Source: Solimonas sp. K1W22B-7
Lineage (GTDB): Bacteria; Pseudomonadota; Gammaproteobacteria; Nevskiales; Nevskiaceae
Length of the DNA stretch: 64,000 bases
Assembly: GCF_003428335.1 (NCBI RefSeq)
Contig: NZ_CP031704.1
Span: 2,542,001-2,606,000 of the forward strand
Direction of reading: 5' to 3'
The position numbers and the translations under genes are program-made. Of the stretch, positions 41,627 through 49,478 are shown in pieces; within the stretch, counting starts at the first letter, position 1; every line of letters begins with the position of its first letter. The notes under the pieces were generated by a model. That model was not told where the DNA came from. It made no database searches and saw nothing but the letters and a program-made list of their open reading frames with translations.

Positions 41627-42405
41627 GCTACCCGCCTTTCGATCTCAGCGGCCGCGTGGTGCTGGTCACCGGCGGCAATGCCGGCATCGGCCTTGGGTTT
41701 GCCGAGGGCCTGGCCAGGGCCGGCGCCGACATCTGCATCTGGGGCACCAGCGAGGCGCGCAATGCCGAGGCGCTCGAGAAGCTGAGCGCCCAGGGCAGGC
41801 GCGTGGCGGCGCTGCGCTGCGACGTATCGGACAAGGCCGAAGTCGAGCGCAGCTTCGCCGCCACGCTGGAGCAGTTCGGGCGCGTGGATGGCTGCTTCGC
41901 CAATGCCGGCATCATGAGCGTGCAGCGGCCGTTCCACGAGATGACCGAGGCCGACCTGGACCGTACCTTCGGCGTCAACCTCAAGGGTGCGATGTTCACG
42001 CTGCAATGCGCGGCGCTGCACATGAAGCAGCGCGCCGAGGCTGGCGACCCTTTCGGCCGCCTGGTCGTCACCAGCAGCCTGTCCGCCGTCTCGGGCCTGG
42101 CCCGCGGCGAGGACTACGCCGCCACCAAGGGCGCGATGCTGTCGGTGATGCGCGGGCTCTGCGTGGAATACGCGCGCTACGGCGTCACCGCCAATTCCAT
42201 CGTGCCGGGCTGGATCGAGACGGCGATGACCGGGCCGCTGCTGGAGAGCGACAAGTTCGTGAAGGCCGTGACGGCGCGCATCCCGCTGCGCCGTTTCGGC
42301 AAGCCCGAGGACTTCGCCGGCATCGCGGTGTACCTGATGTCCACGGCCAGCGCGCACCACACCGGCGACCAGTTCACGATTGACGGCGGGTATCAGAATT
42401 TTTGA
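41623..42405 (+). CDS. Short-chain dehydrogenase/reductase
   Basis: 260 residues with the SDR NAD(P)-binding T-G-G-N-A-G-I-G-L-G-F (about 17-27), the N-A-G motif in F-A-N-A-G-I-M, catalytic Ser in V-T-S-S-L-S-A, and Y-A-A-T-K (about 166-170). G-G-Y-Q-N ends the protein. It shares an operon with the two acyl-CoA dehydrogenases (ATGA overlap), so it probably oxidises a hydroxy intermediate of the same degradation route. Confidence 0.88.
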   Translation: MSYPPFDLSGRVVLVTGGNAGIGLGFAEGLARAGADICIWGTSEARNAEALEKLSAQGRRVAALRCDVSDKAEVERSFAATLEQFGRVDGCFANAGIMSVQRPFHEMTEADLDRTFGVNLKGAMFTLQCAALHMKQRAEAGDPFGRLVVTSSLSAVSGLARGEDYAATKGAMLSVMRGLCVEYARYGVTANSIVPGWIETAMTGPLLESDKFVKAVTARIPLRRFGKPEDFAGIAVYLMSTASAHHTGDQFTIDGGYQNF

Positions 42406-42503
42406 GAGGATGAAGAAATCTGCTTTGGGAAAGCCATCCATGGCGGGGCTGCAGCTACCTGATTGACCCCCGGCCCGGCCATCCGTGGCCGGGCGTTCGG
42501 CGG

Positions 42504-42528
42504 GGCGAATGTCCACTGGACATTCGCC
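42504..42528. terminator. Perfect 11-bp hairpin between converging genes
   Basis: GGCGAATGTCC at 42504 pairs exactly with GGACATTCGCC ending at 42528, around a three-base loop. It lies in the 132-bp gap between the SDR gene and the convergent EAL gene, next to a second GGCC-rich palindrome (about 42470-42495). There is no T-tract, so a stop for both transcripts is plausible but not certain. Confidence 0.4.
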
Positions 42529-42537
42529 TGATCCGCC

Positions 42538-44562
42538 TCACCCAACCAACGCCTGCGCCATGCCCAGGCGCTTCTGGTTCTTGATCATCCAGATTTCGAA
42601 GTCGGTGGCCGCCAGAGCCTTGCTGAACAGCCAGCCCTGGCCGCAGTTGACGCCCTTGCGCGACAGGAACATCTGCTGCTCGACGGTCTCGACGCCCTCG
42701 GCGATGACGCGCAGGCCGAGGTCGTGGCCCAGGGTGATGATGGTGCTCATCACCGACATCGCCTCCTGCTCCTGCGGGATGCCCTGCAGGAAGCTGCGGT
42801 CGATCTTGATCGCCTGCACCGGCAGCTTGCGCAGGTAGTTGAGCGAGGAGTAGCCGACGCCGAAGTCGTCCACCGCTGCGCTGACGCCACGGTCCAGCAG
42901 CTGCTGCAGCAGGGCGCTGGTGCTCTCGATGTCGTCGAGCACGATGTTCTCGGTGATCTCCAGCACCAGGCGGTTGCGCGACAGCGGTGCGGCGGCCACG
43001 GCCATTTCGACGTGGCGCAGGAACTCGGGATGGCGGAACTGATGCGCGGAGACGTTGACCGCCACGTAGGGCAGGTCGAGCCCGCGGGATTGCCAGTCGG
43101 CAATCTGGCGGCAGGCCTGCTGCATCACCCACTCGCCCAGCTGCACGATGATGCCGCTGGCTTCGGCCACCGGGATGAACTCGCCCGGCGGCACCATGAC
43201 GCCGTCGCGTGGCCAGCGGATCAGCGCTTCGCAGCCACGCAGCTCGCCCTGTTCCAGGCCGACCAGGGGCTGGTAGTGCAGCACCAGCTCGTTGCGGATC
43301 AGGGCCTGGCGCAGTTCCTTGGCCAGGCGCAGGTGCTGATGCGACTGCTGATGCTGCTGGAACACCGTGACCTCGCCCAGGCCGGCCTGCTCGGTACGGT
43401 ACAGGGCTTCGTCGCTGCGGCGCAGCAGCAGGTCGACGTCGCCGCCATGGTCCGGGTAGATGGCGTAGCCGATGTCGCAGGCCACCATCACGCCGCCGGC
43501 GTTGGCCAGGGGTGCGCCGATGTCGCGGCGCAGGCCCAGGCAGCGGCCCTGCAGGTCCAGCAGCTCGCCGCTGGGGTGGATCGTGGTGACCCAGATGAAG
43601 GTGTCGCGGTCGGCGCGCGTCAGCAGCTCGCCGGAGCCGATCGACTGGCGCAGGCGCAGGGCGATCTCGGCCAGGCCGGCGTCGGCGGCGTTGCCGTCGA
43701 TGCCATGGCGCAGCGTGCGGTAGGACGACAGGCTGATGCTGACGATGGCCAGGCGCTCCTTCTGGTCGTGCGCCTCGCGGATGCGCTTGAGCAGCAGTTC
43801 GCGGAAGCGGCGGCGATCGGGCAGGCGGGTGATCTCGTCGATGCTGGCCTTGTTCAGGGCGGTGCGCTGGCTGTCCAGGGCCAGCTTCATCTCGGCCATG
43901 CGGTCCTCGCGACGGCGCTGCAGCGACGCCACCGCTCCCAGGCAGAACACGGTCAGCGCCAGGCCACTGCCGAGCTGGTAGACGTTCATCCAGAACGCCG
44001 GCGTCGGCGGCAGCGACTGCCCCAGCCAGAGCCAGGCATTGGGCAGCAGCGCGGCCAGCAGCAACAGCAGGCCCACCAGGGCGTGGGCGGCCATCCAGTG
44101 GCGGCGGCGCAGGCGGATGCAGGCCGCTGCCGCCAGGCCGATCACGATGGCGAGCGACACCGGGGCCAGCAGGCCCAGCGCCCAGCGGGGCAGCAGCAGG
44201 GACAGGCCGGCGATGAAGATCACCATGCCGCCGAAGGCCCGCAGGGCGGTATCCAGTTCGGGAATGCTGCGGCGGGTTTCCAGCGACAGCCGGCCGTAGC
44301 GCAGGATGCAGCCCATGAACAGCGCACCCAGCAGGGGCATGGCGCGGTCGCGCATGGCCACGTCCGCGGGAAAGCGTCCCTGCCAGACCAGCAGCCACAG
44401 GGCCGACAGCAGGGCCGCCAGGGCAAACCAGGGTACGGACGGGTCGTCGCGGTGCCGGACGGAACCGGCCAGGGCGAAAAGGCCGATCGCCAGCAGGAAG
44501 CCGAAATACAGGCTGCTGATCGAGTCGGGGTAGGGGGTCCCCAGGATCAGGGATTCGGGCAT
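42538..44562 (-). CDS. Membrane EAL phosphodiesterase with a degenerate GGDEF domain
   Basis: 674 residues. Seven hydrophobic segments span about 10-210. A GGDEF domain follows (about 230-385) in which the signature is R-A-D-R-D-T-F, not R-x-G-G-D-E-F, so c-di-GMP synthesis is unlikely. The EAL domain (about 405-665) keeps C-E-A-L-I-R-W, N-V-S-A-H-Q-F, L-E-I-T-E-N-I, D-D-F-G-V-G-Y, K-I-D-R-S-F and A-E-G-V-E-T. It should therefore hydrolyse c-di-GMP, with the degenerate domain as a GTP sensor or dimer module. It probably responds to a membrane signal. Confidence 0.88.
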   Translation of the reverse strand: MPESLILGTPYPDSISSLYFGFLLAIGLFALAGSVRHRDDPSVPWFALAALLSALWLLVWQGRFPADVAMRDRAMPLLGALFMGCILRYGRLSLETRRSIPELDTALRAFGGMVIFIAGLSLLLPRWALGLLAPVSLAIVIGLAAAACIRLRRRHWMAAHALVGLLLLLAALLPNAWLWLGQSLPPTPAFWMNVYQLGSGLALTVFCLGAVASLQRRREDRMAEMKLALDSQRTALNKASIDEITRLPDRRRFRELLLKRIREAHDQKERLAIVSISLSSYRTLRHGIDGNAADAGLAEIALRLRQSIGSGELLTRADRDTFIWVTTIHPSGELLDLQGRCLGLRRDIGAPLANAGGVMVACDIGYAIYPDHGGDVDLLLRRSDEALYRTEQAGLGEVTVFQQHQQSHQHLRLAKELRQALIRNELVLHYQPLVGLEQGELRGCEALIRWPRDGVMVPPGEFIPVAEASGIIVQLGEWVMQQACRQIADWQSRGLDLPYVAVNVSAHQFRHPEFLRHVEMAVAAAPLSRNRLVLEITENIVLDDIESTSALLQQLLDRGVSAAVDDFGVGYSSLNYLRKLPVQAIKIDRSFLQGIPQEQEAMSVMSTIITLGHDLGLRVIAEGVETVEQQMFLSRKGVNCGQGWLFSKALAATDFEIWMIKNQKRLGMAQALVG

Positions 44563-44781
44563 CAGCCGGCCCCCGGGGTCGCCCTGGACCCCTCCCTGCG
44601 CTCTTGTGCGATGGCGTTCATGTGGTCAGCCATTCTGGCATTAAGTACGCCCGGATGGCGACGGGAATTCCACACCCGTCCTGTCAACGCCCGGACAGTC
44701 ACTGCGTTGCAACATCAGGTGACACAATACCGCTGCTAAGCTTTCCGACCCCCGTCTTTCCAACCTGCCACTTCCGCATTC

Positions 44782-46140
44782 ATGAATTCCAACAATGGAG
44801 TGCGCCACGGCCAGCCCGGCCGGCGCCTGGGCCTCTGGGCCGTCGTCGCCCTGCTGCTGATCGCCGGACTCTGGTTCGGCCGCAGTCTCTGGGCCGGCAA
44901 GAAAGAACCCGAATACACCACCGTGACCGTGGAACGCGGCGACGTGGTGGCCAAGGTCACCGCCACCGGCACGGTGTCGGCCCTGGTCACGGTGCAGGTC
45001 GGCAGCCAGGTCAGCGGCCGCATCCAGGAACTGCATGCCGACTTCAATTCCCAGGTCAAGAAGGGCCAGCTGATCGCCAAGATCGACCCGCGCCTGTTCC
45101 TGGCCGAGCTGGAACAGCAGCAGGCCAATGTCCAGGCGGCGCAGGCCAACCTGACCCGGTCGAAGGTCCAGGCGCAGGACGCGCGCCGCCAGGCCAGGCG
45201 GGCCGACGAGCTGTCCCCGCGCGGCCTGATCTCGCAGAGCGAGCGCGATACCGCCCAGGCCACGGCCGAGGCGGCCGAGGCGACCGTGGTGTCGTCGCAG
45301 GCTTCGCTGGCGCAGGCCCGCGCGGCCCTGAACCGTGCCCAGGTGAATCTCAACTATACCGACATCATCTCGCCTACCGACGGCGTGGTGATCTCGCGCA
45401 GCGTCGACGTGGGCCAGACCGTGGCGGCCTCGCTGCAGGCGCCGGTGCTGTTCACCATCGCCCAGGACCTGCGGCAGATGCAGGTGGACACCAGCGTCGC
45501 CGAATCCGACGTGGGCAAGCTGGCGGCCGGCATGAAAGCCAATTTCACCGTGGACGCCTACCCGGGCGAGCGTTTCCGCGGCGAAGTGCGCCAGGTGCGC
45601 GATGCTGCCACCACCACCCAGAACGTGGTCACCTATGACGCCGTGCTGGACGTGAAGAACGAGGAACTCAAGCTCAAGCCCGGCATGACCGCCAACGTCA
45701 CCTTCGTCTACGCGCGCCGCGAGGCGGTGCTGAAGGTGCCCAACGCGGCGCTGCGCTTCCGCATGCCGAACACGGGCAAGGACAAGGCCAAGGACAGCAA
45801 GGCGGCGGGCCAGGACAAGAGCGGTTCGCAGGGGCAGCCGCAGGGCGAGCGCCCTGCACAGGGTGCCCAGGCGGGTGGCGAGGGTGCAGGCGGCGGTGGC
45901 AACGGCGAGCGTCGCCGGCGCAACCGTGGCGAGGACGGCAATCCGGGCGCACCGCGCACGGTCTACGTGCTGCGCGAGGGCAAGGCGCTGCCGGTGGAGA
46001 TCAAGACCGGCATTTCCGACGGCAGCAATACCGAGGTGGTGGAGGGCGGCCTGGTGGAAGGCGACGAGCTGATCACCGACATGCCGGGCGCCGAAGACGA
46101 CAAGCCGCGCGCCGCTGCGCCCGGCATGCGCATGTTCTAG
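44782..46140 (+). CDS. MacA-like periplasmic adaptor subunit of a tripartite efflux pump
   Basis: 452 residues. An N-terminal anchor (about 18-35) is followed by a biotinyl-lipoyl-like segment (V-Q-V-G-S-Q-V-S-G-R-I-Q-E-L), a long Gln/Ala coiled-coil hairpin (about 108-185) and beta-barrel strands. Between about residues 330 and 393 there is an unusual Lys/Gly/Gln/Arg-rich low-complexity insert. It lies 14 bp before the ATPase gene. The adaptor links the inner-membrane ABC pair to an outer-membrane TolC-type channel, which is not encoded here. Confidence 0.87.
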   Translation: MNSNNGVRHGQPGRRLGLWAVVALLLIAGLWFGRSLWAGKKEPEYTTVTVERGDVVAKVTATGTVSALVTVQVGSQVSGRIQELHADFNSQVKKGQLIAKIDPRLFLAELEQQQANVQAAQANLTRSKVQAQDARRQARRADELSPRGLISQSERDTAQATAEAAEATVVSSQASLAQARAALNRAQVNLNYTDIISPTDGVVISRSVDVGQTVAASLQAPVLFTIAQDLRQMQVDTSVAESDVGKLAAGMKANFTVDAYPGERFRGEVRQVRDAATTTQNVVTYDAVLDVKNEELKLKPGMTANVTFVYARREAVLKVPNAALRFRMPNTGKDKAKDSKAAGQDKSGSQGQPQGERPAQGAQAGGEGAGGGGNGERRRRNRGEDGNPGAPRTVYVLREGKALPVEIKTGISDGSNTEVVEGGLVEGDELITDMPGAEDDKPRAAAPGMRMF

Positions 46141-46154
46141 GACCTGCCGACGCC

Positions 46155-46858
<704 letters not shown>

Positions 46859-46862
<4 letters not shown>

Positions 46863-48085
46863 ACCTGCTCGCGATCATCCGCGTCGCTGTCCGCGCGCTG
46901 TTGCGCAACCGCCTGCGCTCCTTCCTCACCGCCCTGGGCATCATCATCGGCGTCGCCGCGGTGATCGCCATGGTGTCGATCGGCGAGGGCGCCAAGGCGC
47001 GCGTCGAGGCCAGCTTCTCGGCCATGGGCACCAACCTGCTGGTGGTGCGTTCGGGCTCCAGTTCCACCGGCGGCTCGCGCGGCGGCTTCGGCAGCCAGCC
47101 GACGCTGACCTGGGACGACCTCAAGGCGATCCAGACCGAGCTGGCCTCGGTGAAGTACGCCGCCCCTGAACTGCGCAGCAATGCGCCGCTGATCTCCGAG
47201 GAGCAGAACTGGACCACGCGCGTGGCCGGCGTCACCTCGGATTACATGCTGGCGCGCAACTGGCGGCTCGCCAGCGGCAGTTCGCTGCCGGAGGACCCGG
47301 AGTCCAGCTCCAAGGTGGTGCTGCTGGGCCAGACCGTGGTGGAGAAGCTGTACGGTGCCTACTCCGACCCGGTGGGCCAGATCGTACGCATCCGCAACGT
47401 GCCCTTCGAGGTGATCGGCGTGCTGGCGCCCAAGGGCCAGTCGCCGATGGGCGACGACTACGACGACACCGCCCTGGTGCCGGTGCGCGCCTACGCCGAG
47501 AAGCTGCAGGGCGGCCTGAAGAAGTACATCGCCGGCACGATCTACGTCAGCGCCGCGCCCGGGATTCCGACCTCCAAGGCCGAGAACGACGTCGCCAACC
47601 TGCTGCGCGACCGTCACCGCATCCGCCTGGGCGCCGAGGACGACTTCAACGTGCGCAACCTGGCCGAGATGGCCAGCGCGCAGGAGGAAAGCACCAGCAC
47701 CCTGACCACGCTGCTGGCCGCGATCGCCGCGGTGTCGCTGCTGGTAGGCGGCATCGGCGTGATGAACATCATGCTGGTGTCGGTCACCGAGCGTACCCGC
47801 GAGATCGGCGTGCGCATGGCGGTGGGCGCCAGGCCGCGCGATATCCTGATGCAGTTCCTGGTCGAGGCCCTGGTGCTGGCCCTGATCGGCGGCCTCACCG
47901 GCGTGGCGCTGGGCATCACCATCGCCCAGCAGCTGTCTGCCTCCTTCGGCTGGCCGCTGCTGATCCGGGTGGACGTGGTACTGCTGGCGGTGGCGGTGAG
48001 CGCCGCGGTGGGTATCGGCTTCGGCCTCTACCCGGCACGCAAGGCGGCGCAGCTGGATCCGATCGAGGCACTGCGCTACGAGTAA
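46859..48085 (+). CDS. MacB-like ABC transporter permease subunit
   Basis: 408 residues with the MacB/FtsX layout: a first helix (about 18-43, with L-G-I-I-I-G-V-A-A-V), a large periplasmic domain (about 45-275) and three C-terminal helices. I-G-V-M-N-I-M-L-V-S-V-T-E-R-T-R-E-I-G (about 299-317) is the coupling-helix signature. No ATPase domain is attached. Export would be of a peptide, macrolide-like drug or lipid; the natural substrate is unknown. The gene ends the three-gene efflux operon. Confidence 0.9.
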
Positions 48086-48132
48086 AGCGTGTTGCGCCGC
48101 CAGTAAAGTAGCGCAGGGACATATGCGCCAAA

Positions 48133-48195
48133 AGGGGGATGCGCTGCCGACGGTTTCGGGCATGCTGCGATCCGGTGCATCATTCGCATCCCCCT
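48133..48195. other. 11-bp inverted repeat in the leader of the SDR/pterin-synthase operon
   Basis: AGGGGGATGCG at 48133 is an exact inverted match to CGCATCCCCCT ending at 48195, with 41 bp between. The second arm ends 17 bp before the SDR start codon. It could form a long-range stem in the mRNA leader or terminate the efflux operon's transcript. No T-tract follows. Function is not evident. Confidence 0.4.
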
Positions 48196-48212
48196 GACAG
48201 TCCAAGGTCCTG

Positions 48213-48920
48213 ATGTCCCAGTCTTCCAAGCGCCATATCCTGATCACCGGCGGCGGTTCCGGCCTGGGGGCTGCCACCGCGCGCCTGCTGGCCGCGCAGG
48301 GTCACCGCCTGACCCTGGTCGGGCGCCGTGCCGACGCCCTGGAGCAGGTCGCCGCGCCGCTCTGCGGGATGGGCGCCGACGTGCGGGTGCAGGCCTGCGA
48401 CATCGGCGATACGGCCGCCATCGACGCGCTCTATGCCCGCTTCGGCACCGAGACGCCGGATGGCCTGGTCGGCAGTGCCGCGCTGCTGCTGATCAAGCCG
48501 TTCATGCAGACCACGCTGGAGGAGTACGACCAGGTCATGGACGTCAACGTCCGTGGGCTCTGGTATCTCTGCCAGCAGGCGTTCCGCACGATGAGTGCAC
48601 GCGGCGGCGGCGACATCGTGCTGGTGTCCTCGCTGTCGGGCATCCGCGGCCTGCAGATCGCGCCGGGCAAGAGCGTCTATACGCCCAGCAAGCACGCCGT
48701 CACCGGCCTGACCGAGGCCCTGGCCTTCGACGGCCGCGAATTCAACATCCGCGTCAACGCGGTGGCACCGGGCTACATGAAGACCGAGATGAACGCGCGC
48801 TTCGGCCTGTATGGCGGCGCGCAGGCGGAAGAGGTGGCCCCCAGCGTGGCCTATCTGCTGGACCGCGCGCAGTCCGGCGCGACCACCGGCACCACCCTGG
48901 AGGTGTTCTGCAATGGCTGA
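48213..48920 (+). CDS. Short-chain dehydrogenase paired with a pterin synthase (possible sepiapterin-reductase-like role)
   Basis: 235 residues with T-G-G-G-S-G-L-G-A-A-T (about 12-22), S-S-L-S-G catalytic Ser region, and Y-T-P-S-K (about 156-160). The usual N-A-G motif reads G-S-A-A-L-L. Its end overlaps the pterin synthase start by 8 bp. In animals and some bacteria, sepiapterin reductase (an SDR) acts directly after 6-pyruvoyl-tetrahydropterin synthase, so this pair may do the same. That role is inference from position. Confidence 0.75.
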   Translation: MSQSSKRHILITGGGSGLGAATARLLAAQGHRLTLVGRRADALEQVAAPLCGMGADVRVQACDIGDTAAIDALYARFGTETPDGLVGSAALLLIKPFMQTTLEEYDQVMDVNVRGLWYLCQQAFRTMSARGGGDIVLVSSLSGIRGLQIAPGKSVYTPSKHAVTGLTEALAFDGREFNIRVNAVAPGYMKTEMNARFGLYGGAQAEEVAPSVAYLLDRAQSGATTGTTLEVFCNG

Positions 48921-49341
48921 TCCCCGGCCCGTCGTCACCCTGAGCCGCCGCGAGTCCTTCTGCGCCTCGCACCGCCTGTGGGAACCGACGCTGTCGCGCG
49001 AGGACAACTTCGCGCTCTACGGCAAATGCGCCCGCGACAACGGCCACGGCCACAACTACGTGCTGCAGGTGACCCTGCGCGGCGGCGTGGACCCGGCCAC
49101 CGGCATGGTGGTGAACCTGGCGGACCTGAAGAACTTCCTGCGCGAGGAGATCATCGCGCGCGTGGACCACTACCACCTGAACTTCGACGTGGAGATGTTC
49201 AAGGGCATCAACCCCACTTCCGAGAACGTGGCGCTGGTGTTCTGGAAGGTCTGCCACGCGCGCTTCGGCGCGCTGCTGTCCGAGGTACGTGTCGAGGAGA
49301 CGCCGGACAATATTGTCTGTTATCGGGGCGAGACGGCCTGA
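48913..49341 (+). CDS. 6-pyruvoyl-tetrahydropterin synthase family enzyme
   Basis: 142 residues. Zinc ligands are His in C-A-S-H-R-L-W and the two His of N-G-H-G-H-N-Y; catalytic Cys is in Y-G-K-C-A-R-D. V-D-H-Y-H-L-N-F-D-V carries the Asp-His pair. D-P-A-T-G-M-V-V-N-L-A-D-L-K and the end P-D-N-I-V-C-Y-R-G-E look closer to animal-type PTPS than to queuosine-pathway QueD. It would convert dihydroneopterin triphosphate to 6-pyruvoyl-tetrahydropterin. It is co-transcribed with an SDR, and no queuosine genes are nearby. Confidence 0.85.
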   Translation: MADPRPVVTLSRRESFCASHRLWEPTLSREDNFALYGKCARDNGHGHNYVLQVTLRGGVDPATGMVVNLADLKNFLREEIIARVDHYHLNFDVEMFKGINPTSENVALVFWKVCHARFGALLSEVRVEETPDNIVCYRGETA

Positions 49342-49359
49342 GTGAGAGTGCGTTGACCC

Positions 49360-49463
49360 GTAGCCCGGTTTGCCGCAGGCAAGCCGGGAGCGCGGGGACG
49401 CCTTGGCGATGACGCTCTTCCTTGCGAGTGTGTTCCCGGCTTCGCTGCGCGAATCCGGGCTAC
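49360..49463. repeat. Inverted repeat of the 'GTAGCCCGG' type between converging genes
   Basis: GTAGCCCGGTTTGCCGCAGG at 49360 pairs with the inverted sequence GCTGCGCGAATCCGGGCTAC ending at 49463. Additional short inverted matches lie inside (GCCGGGAGCG with the facing TTCCCGGC). The element lies in the gap between the pterin synthase gene and the convergent TonB receptor gene. Confidence 0.75.
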
Positions 49464-49478
49464 GTTCTCTTCAGGGAT

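Noticed and set aside
48913-49341. QueD (queuosine) assignment for the pterin synthase
   Set aside because: Motif details look closer to PTPS and the partner is an SDR, not queuosine genes; the choice is a judgement, not a proof.
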